Origin: Flavobacteriales bacterium
GTDB lineage: Bacteria > Bacteroidota > Bacteroidia > Flavobacteriales_F > PHOS-HE28
Assembly (NCBI GenBank): GCA_013360395.1
Contig: JABWBQ010000037.1
Location: forward strand, 1-37,446
Direction of reading: 5' to 3'
DNA length: 37,446 bases
Part shown: piece by piece, positions 16,333 to 23,724 of the stretch
Numbering within the stretch: the first letter of the stretch is position 1
Layout of the letters: each line of letters starts with the position of its first letter
Notes under the pieces: generated by a model
Database searches by the model: none
What the model saw: only the letters and a program-made list of their open reading frames with translations
What the model was told of the DNA's origin: nothing
Program-made: the position numbers and the translations under genes

Positions 16333-17301
16333 ATGATCGTGGTCACCGGAGCGGCGGGCTTCATCGGCAGTGCCTTGGTGGCCGACCTGCTGGCCGAAGG
16401 CTGGCAGGACATCGTGGCGGTGGATGATTTCAGCCGCCCCGACAAGGCGCCGAACCTGGCCGGCAAGACCCTTACGGCCAAGGTGGACCGGGAGGGGTTC
16501 ATCCCCTGGCTGCAGGCGAACCACCGCTCGGTGCAGTTCGTTTTCCACCTCGGTGCCCGCACGGACACCACCGAGTTCGACCGGAGCATCTTCGACCGGC
16601 TGAACCTGCACTACAGCCAACGCGTGTGGGAGGCCTGTGCGGAGCACGCCATCCCGCTGGTGTACGCCAGCTCGGCGGCCACCTACGGGGACGGCACCCT
16701 GGGCTACGACGACACCGACGACACGCTGCCCACCCGCCTGCGGCCGCTCAACCCCTACGGCGAGAGCAAGAACGACTTTGACAAGTGGGCCCTGGCCCAG
16801 GAACGGAAACCCCTGTTCTGGGCCGGCCTGAAGTTCTTCAACGTGTACGGTCCCAACGAGTACCACAAGGGCCGCATGGCCAGCGTGGTGTTCCACGCCT
16901 TCAACCAGATCGGGGCCACCGGCGGCATGAAGCTCTTCCGCAGCCACCGGCCCGACTACAAGGATGGCGAACAGCTGCGCGATTTCGTATACGTGAAGGA
17001 TGTGTGCGCCGTGTGCCGTTTCCTGATGGAGGACCGCCGCCACAGCGGGCTGTACAACCTGGGCAGCGGCAAGGCCCGCACCTTCCTGGACCTGGCGCGC
17101 GCCACTTTCGCCGCCATGGGCCGCCAGGAGCGGATCAGCTTCATCGACACCCCCGCCGATATCCGCGACAAGTACCAGTACTTCACCGAGGCGCGCATGG
17201 GCAAGCTGGTGAAGGCCGGCTTCACCAGGCCGTTCACCACGCTGGAGGACGGGGTGACGGACTATGTCCGCCACTACCTGATGCGGGGCGTGGGGTTCTG
17301 A
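16333..17301 (+). CDS. hldD: ADP-L-glycero-D-manno-heptose 6-epimerase
   Basis: The last enzyme of ADP-L-glycero-D-manno-heptose synthesis for LPS inner core; it inverts C6 with bound NADP. The 322-residue SDR protein opens IVVTGAAGFIGSALVADLL, has HLGARTDTTEFD (diagnostic for HldD/RfaD), SSAATYGDG, the catalytic Y142-x3-K146 in NPYGESKNDFDKW, and FFNVYGPNEYHKGRMASV. Length fits. It has its own promoter-like element 5 nt upstream of the ATG and stands alone on the plus strand; its last 28 bp overlap the end of the convergent fkbM gene. Other heptose genes are not in the window. Identity is secure. Confidence 0.96.
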   Translation: MIVVTGAAGFIGSALVADLLAEGWQDIVAVDDFSRPDKAPNLAGKTLTAKVDREGFIPWLQANHRSVQFVFHLGARTDTTEFDRSIFDRLNLHYSQRVWEACAEHAIPLVYASSAATYGDGTLGYDDTDDTLPTRLRPLNPYGESKNDFDKWALAQERKPLFWAGLKFFNVYGPNEYHKGRMASVVFHAFNQIGATGGMKLFRSHRPDYKDGEQLRDFVYVKDVCAVCRFLMEDRRHSGLYNLGSGKARTFLDLARATFAAMGRQERISFIDTPADIRDKYQYFTEARMGKLVKAGFTRPFTTLEDGVTDYVRHYLMRGVGF

Positions 17302-18179
17302 GCCGAGGTGTCGGGCCGCACCTCCGGTCCCTGGCACCGTTCCACCGGAAGCGCGAGGTAGTTGGCGTGGTCGTGGTCGGCATGCTCACCGATGGGCCCG
17401 GCGAGCGGCACGATGCGGGGCGTGGGGCCCGTGGCCTCGATGCGGTGCAGCCGCAGACCCACGCGTTCCAGCAGGGCCTCCACCTCCTTTTGGCGCCGCA
17501 GCCTTTCGGGCTGGCCTCCGGGCGGCAGGATCTCCACCACCACCGCGGGACGGTCGGTGCGCAGCCGCTGCTCCATGCCGGCGAGCACTTCCAGCTCGGC
17601 CCCTTCCACGTCGATCTTCACCACCCCGATCGGGCCGGGGGGCAGGGCTGCGGCGAAACTGTCGAACCGCAGGGCGGCCACGTGGCGGCGGCGCAGTACC
17701 GTGAAACCCGGTCGGTAGCCGGGTACCACCGAGGCCGTGGGGTCCGCATCGGGGGCGGCGTGGCTCTCCAGCAGCAGCACGGTGTCGCGGTCGCCCAGCG
17801 CGGTGGGCACCACGTGCGCGGCGGTGAGGCCCAGTTGGTGGATGAGCTCCTGGGTGTAGTGGGCACAGGCCGGGTCGGGCTCGGCCCCCAGGTAGGCGCG
17901 ACCGGGCTCCACCGCCTTCAGCTGGCATAAGGTCTGGCCCACGTTCACCCCCACATCCACGAAGGTGCCCGGGAACCTGGGCAGCAGGTCGCGCAGCAGG
18001 GCCTCCATCCAGGGGTCGGTGGCCACCAGCAGGTTCAGGCCGATGCCGCCGTTCACGGGCACCCGGATCCGGGTGGCGCCGAAGACGGCCGGAACGCGCA
18101 GGTTGAGGTGCTTGAGCACACCCAGGCGGGCGAGCAGTTGCAGAACGGCCCAATACAGGGGGGGGCAGCGCCGCTTCAT
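17274..18179 (-). CDS. FkbM-family SAM-dependent methyltransferase
   Basis: A 301-residue methyltransferase. The SAM-binding core starts at GTFVDVGVNVGQTLCQL (motif I, near residue 88) with the acidic residue in YLGAEPDP ending strand 2; the family hallmark VVKIDVEGAELEVLAGM lies near residue 190. The C-terminal tail after residue 270 is polar and proline-rich. FkbM enzymes O-methylate sugars, lipids or antibiotics; the surrounding envelope genes suggest a sugar acceptor, which is inference. The start ATG at 18179 overlaps the merR stop as ATGA, showing co-translation with that regulator. Its 3' end overlaps hldD by 28 bp on the opposite strand. Family is firm, substrate unknown. Confidence 0.9.
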   Translation of the reverse strand: MKRRCPPLYWAVLQLLARLGVLKHLNLRVPAVFGATRIRVPVNGGIGLNLLVATDPWMEALLRDLLPRFPGTFVDVGVNVGQTLCQLKAVEPGRAYLGAEPDPACAHYTQELIHQLGLTAAHVVPTALGDRDTVLLLESHAAPDADPTASVVPGYRPGFTVLRRRHVAALRFDSFAAALPPGPIGVVKIDVEGAELEVLAGMEQRLRTDRPAVVVEILPPGGQPERLRRQKEVEALLERVGLRLHRIEATGPTPRIVPLAGPIGEHADHDHANYLALPVERCQGPEVRPDTSAQNPTPRIR

Positions 18180-18541
18180 GGTGCCGGTGGCTCCACGCTG
18201 TGTTCGCGCAGCGCCACCAGGGCCTCCCGCACGCGCTGCAGCCGCTCGCGCAGCTCGGCCTGGCGGTCGGGGGCGGGGTCGGCCTCGACCCCGGCGGTGC
18301 GCAGGCGTTCCTTCGCGCCCTGCAGGGTGAAGCCCTGCGTCTTCACCAGGTGGTGGATGCGGCGCAGCTGGTCGATCTCCTTCTCCGTGTACAGCCGGTC
18401 CCCCTTGCCGTTGCGGCGGGGTCGCACCGTGCCGAACTCCCTCTCCCAATAGCGGATCAGCGAGGCGTTCACCCCCAGCTCCGTGGCCACCTCGCCGATG
18501 GTCCGGTACAGCTTGCCGATGGTCCGCTCCTTGTAGGGCAT
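18176..18541 (-). CDS. MerR-family transcriptional regulator
   Basis: A 121-residue DNA-binding protein. Residues 12-70 form a MerR winged helix-turn-helix: YRTIGEVATELGVNASLIRYWEREFG followed by the wing RRNGKGDRLYTEKEIDQLRRIHHLV. The remainder (75-121) is a short charged coiled coil (AELRERLQRVREALVALREH), probably the dimer helix, with no ligand-binding domain or metal cysteines. Such short MerR proteins next to an M23 peptidase are common in Bacteroidota to my knowledge. It starts 5 bp after the M23 stop codon and overlaps fkbM by ATGA, so all three form one operon. Target genes are unknown. Confidence 0.92.
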   Translation of the reverse strand: MPYKERTIGKLYRTIGEVATELGVNASLIRYWEREFGTVRPRRNGKGDRLYTEKEIDQLRRIHHLVKTQGFTLQGAKERLRTAGVEADPAPDRQAELRERLQRVREALVALREHSVEPPAP

Positions 18542-18546
18542 GGTGC

Positions 18547-19518
18547 TCAGTCCAGCGACTGCCCGGCGTTGCGCGAGAGCTCCAGCACACGGGCGTATTC
18601 CTCCGGCGTCAGGTCGTTGAAGAAGTAGTTGGCCGGGTCCACCGGGCTGCCGCCCTTGTGCACCTCGTAGTGCAGGTGAGGGCCGGCGCTCAGACCGGTG
18701 TTGCCCACCAGACCGATGGGGTCGCCGCGCTTCACATGCTGGCCCGGCCGCACTTTCAGGGTGCTGAGGTGCCCGTACAGCGTTTTGTAGTCGAAGCCAT
18801 GATCGATCACCACGTGGATGCCGTACCCGTTGGTGGCATAGTCGGCGAACTCCACGCGGCCATCGCCGGTGGCGTAGATCTCGGTGCCCGTAGGGGCCGT
18901 GAAGTCCATGCCGGCGTGGAACTTGGCGATCTTGTGGATGGGGTGCATCCGCTCGCCGAAACCGCTGCTGATCATGGTGAGGTCGCCGTTGCTGATGGGC
19001 TGCACGGCCGGGATGCTGGCCAGCAGCTCCTTCTTGCGCAGGGCCAGGGAGGCCACCTCCTCCAGGCTTTCGCTCTGCACGATCAGCTGGCGGGCCAGGG
19101 CATCCAGCCGCTTGCGCGTACCGATCACCACCTCGCTGCCGGCGAAGCCCGCCAGGTCCCTGTAGCGGTTCGCACCGCCGCTGCCCGCCCGCCGCATGCT
19201 CTCCGGCAGGGGGTCCGCCTCGAAGATCACCCGGTAGATGTTGTCGTCCCGCCGCCGCACGTCCTGCAGCACTTCCTCCACCTCGCCCAGCTGCCGGTTC
19301 AGCAGCTCGTACTGGGTGAGCAACTGCTGGTTCTCGCGCTTCAGCAGGGCTTCCTTGGGGCTGTCCACGAACTGGTACACCAGGAAGATCCCCAACATGC
19401 CCACCAGCAGGCCCGGCGTCAGTGCCAGGATCACCCGCCGCATTTTCTGCCAGGCCGTCAGCCGGATCCGCTCGAAGTTGAGCGTCTGCGGATTGAAGCG
19501 GTATTTGTGCTCGGCCAT
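18547..19518 (-). CDS. M23-family peptidoglycan endopeptidase, membrane-anchored
   Basis: A 323-residue cell-wall hydrolase or divisome-type factor. Residues 29-50 are a single transmembrane helix, with a short cytoplasmic N-terminus, then a coiled coil about 53-95 (KRENQQLLTQYELLNRQLGEVEEVL), a linker, and a C-terminal LytM/M23 domain. Zinc ligands are present: H201 and D205 in KFHAGMDFTAP, and H281/H283 in AGPHLHYEV, so the domain looks catalytically competent. This architecture (TM, coil, M23) resembles MepM/EnvC-like proteins. An ATG at 19518 gives MAEHKYRFNP; a -7-like TATTTTCA (19526-19533, two mismatches) sits 7 nt upstream. It is divergent from alaS across 82 bp and heads the operon with merR and fkbM. 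Confidence 0.93.
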   Translation of the reverse strand: MAEHKYRFNPQTLNFERIRLTAWQKMRRVILALTPGLLVGMLGIFLVYQFVDSPKEALLKRENQQLLTQYELLNRQLGEVEEVLQDVRRRDDNIYRVIFEADPLPESMRRAGSGGANRYRDLAGFAGSEVVIGTRKRLDALARQLIVQSESLEEVASLALRKKELLASIPAVQPISNGDLTMISSGFGERMHPIHKIAKFHAGMDFTAPTGTEIYATGDGRVEFADYATNGYGIHVVIDHGFDYKTLYGHLSTLKVRPGQHVKRGDPIGLVGNTGLSAGPHLHYEVHKGGSPVDPANYFFNDLTPEEYARVLELSRNAGQSLD

Positions 19519-19600
19519 GGGGGCGTGAAAATACGCAGGCCACGCCGTTGGGCCCCGGTCGGGCGCCAAGTGCGACCTTTGCGGCCGCTTCCGCAACGCC
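19519..19600. promoter_or_regulatory. Divergent M23/alaS promoter region
   Basis: The 82-bp gap holds GACCTTTG (19574-19581), one mismatch from TAnnTTTG and 19 nt before the alaS ATG, and on the minus strand TATTTTCA (19526-19533) facing the M23 gene. Confidence 0.4.
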
Positions 19601-22207
19601 ATGCTCACCAGCCAGCAGATCCGCCAGAAGTTCCTCGACCATTTCGCCAGGCACGGCCATACCATCGTGCCCAGTGCCCCCATGGTGGTCAAGGACGACC
19701 CCACGCTCATGTTCACCAACGCGGGCATGAACCAGTTCAAGGACCTGTTCCTGGGCAACCGCGAGGCCAAGCACAAGCGCATCGCCGACACGCAGAAATG
19801 CCTGCGCGTATCCGGCAAGCACAACGACCTGGAGGAGGTGGGCATCGACACCTACCACCACACCATGTTCGAGATGCTCGGCAACTGGAGCTTCGGCGAC
19901 TACTTCAAGAAGGAGGCCATCCAGTGGGCGTGGGAACTGCTGGTGGATGAGTATAAGATCGACAAGGCCGACATCTACGTCACCTACTTCGGCGGCGATG
20001 CGAAGGACGGACTGCCCGCCGATGAGGAGACCCGCGAGCTCTGGAAGCAGTACCTGCCCGCCGACCGCATCCTGCCCTTCAGCCGCAAGGACAACTTCTG
20101 GGAGATGGGCGACACCGGCCCCTGCGGGCCGTGCACCGAGATCCACGTGGACGTGCGCACCGCCGAAGAGAAGGCGCAGAAGCCCGGCCGCGAGCTGGTG
20201 AACAACGACCACCCGCAGGTGATCGAGATCTGGAACAACGTGTTCATGCAGTTCGAGCGCAAGGCCGACGGCTCGCTCGTGACGCTGCCCGCGCAGCACG
20301 TGGACACCGGCATGGGCTTCGAGCGCCTGTGCATGGTGCTGCAAGGAAAACGCAGCAACTACGACACCGATGTGTTCCAGCCGCTGATCCAGGCCATCGC
20401 GAAGCGCTGCGGCAAGGAATACGGCAAGGACGAGAAGAGCGACATCGCCATGCGCGTGATCGCCGACCACCTGCGCGCCATCAGCTTCGCCATCGCCGAC
20501 GGGCAGCTGCCCAGCAACACCGGCGCGGGCTATGTGATCCGCCGCATCCTGCGCCGTGCCGTGCGCTACGGCTACAGCTTCCTCGGCTTCAACGAGCCCT
20601 TCCTGCACACGCTGGTGGCCACGCTCGCGAAGGAGATGGGCGACCAGTTCCCCGAACTGCGCAAGCAGCAGCAACTGATCGAGAGCGTGATGCAAGAAGA
20701 GGAAAAAGCCTTCCTGCGCACGCTGGAGCAAGGCACCAAGCGCTTGGAACAGGCCCTCGTCGAGTCGAAGGGCACCCTGTCCGGCGACCGTGCCTTCGAG
20801 CTCTTCGACACCTACGGCTTCCCCATCGACCTCACGCAGCTCATGGCGCGCGAGCAGAAGATGGACGTGGACATGAAGGGCTTCGAGGCCGAATTGCAGA
20901 AGCAGAAGGAGCGCAGCCGGGCCGCCACGGCCGTCACTACGGGTGACTGGGTCGAACTGGGCAAGGGGGAGACCACCTTCATCGGCTACGATGAGCTGGC
21001 CACCGAGGCCCGCATCCTGCGCTACCGCAAGGTTTCCGGCAAGGGCGGCGACCAGTTCCAGCTCGTGCTGGACCGCACGCCGTTCTATGCCGAAGGCGGC
21101 GGTCAGGTGGGCGACCAAGGCTGGTTGATCCAGGGCGCCGACCAGGTGGAAGTGATCGATACCAAGCGTGAGAACCAGCTGATCGTGCACTTCACCAAGG
21201 AATTGCCGAAGGACGTGAGCAAGCCGCTCACTGCCCAGGTGAACACGCAGCGCCGCGGCCTCACCGCGCGCAACCACACGGCCACGCACCTGCTGCACCA
21301 CGCCCTGCGCAAGCACCTGGGCACGCACGTGGAGCAGAAGGGCTCGCTCGTGGCACCCGACCGGCTGCGCTTCGACATCAGCCACTTCGCCAAGGTGACG
21401 CCCGAGGAGCTGGCCACCATCGAGCGCGAGGTGAACGCCATGATCACCGACGACATCGTGTTCGAGGACAAGCGCAACGTGCCCATCGCCGAGGCGAAGG
21501 CCATGGGCGCCATGGCGCTCTTCGGCGAGAAGTACGGCGACAACGTGCGTGTGGTGAAGTTCGGCCCCAGCATCGAGCTCTGCGGCGGCACGCACGTGCC
21601 CCGCACCGGCGTGATCGGTCCCTTCCGCATCGTGAGCGAGAGCGCGCTGGCCGCGGGCATTCGCCGTATCGAGGCCATCACCAGCGTGGAGGCCGAGCGC
21701 ATGATCAACGAAAGGCTCGCGAAGCTGGAGGCCATCGAGGACCTGCTGAAGCGCCCCGCCGACGTGGTGGCCGCCGTGCAGAAGCTCGTCGAGCAGCACG
21801 CCGCGCTCACCAAGGAACTGGAGAAGGCCGCGAAGGAGAAGGTGAAGCGCTACGCCTCATCGATCCCCGCCAAGGCGAAAGCGAACGCGAAAGGGGTGAA
21901 GGTGCTGGTGGAACAACTCGACCTCGACGCGCAGGGCCTGAAGGACCTGGGCTTCGCCCTGCGCGAGCAGCACGCGGACCTGGCCTTCGTGGCCGGTGCG
22001 GTGATCGACGGCAAGCCCCTGCTCGCCGTATCGCTCGGCAAGCAGGCCCTCGAAGCCACGGGCCTCAAGGCGGTGGACATCATCAAGCAGATCGGCCCGC
22101 TGATCAAGGGCGGCGGCGGCGGCCAGCCCGATTTCGCGACTGCCGGGGGCAAGGAACCCGGCGGCATGGCCGAAGCGCTCAAGAAGGCGGCGGAGATGTT
22201 GGGGTGA
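19601..22207 (+). CDS. alaS: Alanyl-tRNA synthetase
   Basis: Charges tRNA-Ala and edits mischarged seryl/glycyl-tRNA. The 868-residue protein is full length. The class II core starts with FLDHFARHGHTIVPSAP and FTNAGMNQFKDLFLG; motif 2 region HHTMFEMLGNWSFGDYFKKE follows. The editing domain has H559 and H563 in NHTATHLLHH and C661/H665 in CGGTHVPRTG, and the C-terminal C-Ala domain ends with the glycine-rich IKGGGGGQPDFATAGG. All parts are intact. The ATG at 19601 gives the standard start. It stands alone on the plus strand between the M23 operon and a convergent small membrane protein. Identity is certain. Confidence 0.98.
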   Translation: MLTSQQIRQKFLDHFARHGHTIVPSAPMVVKDDPTLMFTNAGMNQFKDLFLGNREAKHKRIADTQKCLRVSGKHNDLEEVGIDTYHHTMFEMLGNWSFGDYFKKEAIQWAWELLVDEYKIDKADIYVTYFGGDAKDGLPADEETRELWKQYLPADRILPFSRKDNFWEMGDTGPCGPCTEIHVDVRTAEEKAQKPGRELVNNDHPQVIEIWNNVFMQFERKADGSLVTLPAQHVDTGMGFERLCMVLQGKRSNYDTDVFQPLIQAIAKRCGKEYGKDEKSDIAMRVIADHLRAISFAIADGQLPSNTGAGYVIRRILRRAVRYGYSFLGFNEPFLHTLVATLAKEMGDQFPELRKQQQLIESVMQEEEKAFLRTLEQGTKRLEQALVESKGTLSGDRAFELFDTYGFPIDLTQLMAREQKMDVDMKGFEAELQKQKERSRAATAVTTGDWVELGKGETTFIGYDELATEARILRYRKVSGKGGDQFQLVLDRTPFYAEGGGQVGDQGWLIQGADQVEVIDTKRENQLIVHFTKELPKDVSKPLTAQVNTQRRGLTARNHTATHLLHHALRKHLGTHVEQKGSLVAPDRLRFDISHFAKVTPEELATIEREVNAMITDDIVFEDKRNVPIAEAKAMGAMALFGEKYGDNVRVVKFGPSIELCGGTHVPRTGVIGPFRIVSESALAAGIRRIEAITSVEAERMINERLAKLEAIEDLLKRPADVVAAVQKLVEQHAALTKELEKAAKEKVKRYASSIPAKAKANAKGVKVLVEQLDLDAQGLKDLGFALREQHADLAFVAGAVIDGKPLLAVSLGKQALEATGLKAVDIIKQIGPLIKGGGGGQPDFATAGGKEPGGMAEALKKAAEMLG

Positions 22208-22308
22208 ACCGTGAACCGACCGGGCCGCCCGTCGTCGGTCAAGGCCAGGCTGCTTCCACCACGTCCTTCGCAAGGCCGAAAGGCCTGTCCAACGCCCTGC
22301 GACCCGCT

Positions 22309-22764
22309 TCAGGCGAGGCTAGGCCGTGGTCCCAAAGGGCGGCTGGGCGCGGGTGCCGGGCGGCCGTATACCGGCCCGATGTAGCGCGTCTCGTAGCTCA
22401 GACCCAGGTTCAGGATGTACAGGCCGTTGAGCAGGAGCACCAACAGGTGGTCCAGAAAAGTGTTCTTGCCGAAGCTCTCGGCCACCTCGATCCACACCCG
22501 CGGCAGCATGTACAGCTGGCCGTACACGGGGATCAGGAAGAGCCACAGGTGGCTGGCCGGGCGGCCCACGATGCGCAGGAACACGATGAAGTTCCAAATG
22601 GGCACGATCGCTGCATAGCCCGGTTGTCCGGCCTTCTCATACAACTTCCATTGGGCCACCAAGGCGATGATGCCGAAGAAGATGAGCACGTAGTACATGG
22701 TGTCCCCCATGATGGCATAGAGCGCGTCGTGCGCGCTCATGATGGCATTGATGATCGGTTCCAT
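22309..22764 (-). CDS. Small integral membrane protein, DUF5684-like
   Basis: A 151-residue protein with four hydrophobic segments: MYYVLIFFGIIALVAQWKLYE, YAAIVPIWNFIVFLRIVG, LWLFLIPVYGQLYMLPRVW and FLDHLLVLLLNGLYILNLGL. The pattern GYAAIVPIWNFIVFLRIVGRP followed by a second WLFLIP-type helix matches DUF5684 proteins, whose role is unknown. The C-terminus is proline-rich (GRPAPAPSRPLGPRP). A longer reading from 22812 adds residues of low quality; the ATG at 22764 is preferred. It is the last gene of the minus-strand group that includes the signalling genes, 188 bp after the response regulator. The 101 bp between it and the convergent alaS hold only a 5-bp GAAA-loop hairpin. Confidence 0.78.
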   Translation of the reverse strand: MEPIINAIMSAHDALYAIMGDTMYYVLIFFGIIALVAQWKLYEKAGQPGYAAIVPIWNFIVFLRIVGRPASHLWLFLIPVYGQLYMLPRVWIEVAESFGKNTFLDHLLVLLLNGLYILNLGLSYETRYIGPVYGRPAPAPSRPLGPRPSLA

Positions 22765-22952
22765 GGTTGTCGTTTCAGAGGTTGAATTGACGCCTTCCGG
22801 GTGCAGGTCCATCCATAAGACGGCCGTGGTGTGGGGAGGTTGCCTGCATGGGCGGCCGGTGCCAGGGAGGGAACGTCGGCCTGCGCCCCCCTGTTGTGCC
22901 CGTTCCGGAAGGCGGACCCAGGCTCCCGGGCGCGGGCGCAGACCTCCGGTCG

Positions 22953-23597
22953 TCAGACCAGCCGGTCCTTGACGGCCTTGCCCACGGCCTCGGCCAGGCA
23001 GCTCACGTGGAGCTTGCGGTAGATGTGGCGGATGTGCGTATCCACCGTATGCACGCTGAGGCCCAGGCTGGCGGCCACCATCTTGTAGCTGTGCCCCCTC
23101 ACCAGCAGGCCGAGCACCTCCTTTTCGCGGTCGGAGAGCCCATGGTCGTCCGTGGCGCCGGTCGTACCCACCGTCCGGAACCGTTCGAGCACTTTGCGGG
23201 CGATCACGGGGGTCATCGCGCTCCCGCCCGCATGCACATCGCGGATGGCCCGCACGATCTCGTCCACGGGTGCGGACTTCAGGATGTACCCGTTGGCCCC
23301 GGCACAGACGGCCGCGAACACCTTTTCATCGCTCTCGAACACGGTCTGCATCAGGATACGGGCCTCCGGATGGCGCTGGCGGATGGCCCCGATCCCGGCA
23401 ATGCCGTTCATGCCGGGCATCTCGATGTCCATCACGATCACATCGGGCCGTGTGGCGTCCAGGTCGCGCATCATGTGCGAAAGGTCCGGGTGAACGGCCA
23501 CGCACACCATGTCGGGTTGCGCATCCACGAGCAGGCGGAACATGTCGCGGAGGTCCTTGTTGTCGTCAAAGAGGGCGACGCGGATCCGGTCGTTCAT
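22953..23597 (-). CDS. LuxR/NarL-type response regulator
   Basis: A 214-residue two-component regulator. The receiver domain (1-120) has the acidic pair D11/D12, the phosphoacceptor D57 in VIVMDIEMPG, and the conserved lysine K107 in YILKSAP. The output domain (about 150-210) is a LuxR-type helix-turn-helix: LSDREKEVLGLLVRGHSYKMVAASLGLSVHTVDTHIRHIYRKL. All phosphorylation residues are intact. The gene lies 127 bp downstream of a hybrid-free propeller kinase of the HisKA_3 type, the usual partner of NarL regulators, so the pair very likely forms one two-component system. Target genes are unknown. The 140 bp between its stop and 22812 hold nothing I recognise. Confidence 0.95.
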   Translation of the reverse strand: MNDRIRVALFDDNKDLRDMFRLLVDAQPDMVCVAVHPDLSHMMRDLDATRPDVIVMDIEMPGMNGIAGIGAIRQRHPEARILMQTVFESDEKVFAAVCAGANGYILKSAPVDEIVRAIRDVHAGGSAMTPVIARKVLERFRTVGTTGATDDHGLSDREKEVLGLLVRGHSYKMVAASLGLSVHTVDTHIRHIYRKLHVSCLAEAVGKAVKDRLV

Positions 23598-23724
23598 CGG
23601 GCCATGGTGGGGGTTCGTGCCCTGGGGAAGGGGCCAAGGGGCGGGTTGGACAGGCTGCCGGAGCAGGACCGTGACGGCCGCGGCCCGGTCGGTCGTTCAA
23701 AGGGAAGAAAAGCCGCGCAGACCG

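Noticed and set aside
18176..21799. Very long open frame antisense to alaS and the M23 gene
   Set aside because: It is histidine-, alanine- and glycine-rich and runs through sequence that encodes alaS; only its last 121 codons (merR) are real. High GC content leaves the complementary frame free of stops.
22273..22286. AGGCC-GAAA-GGCCT hairpin after alaS
   Set aside because: Only 5 bp with no T-run; too weak to call a terminator or RNA.
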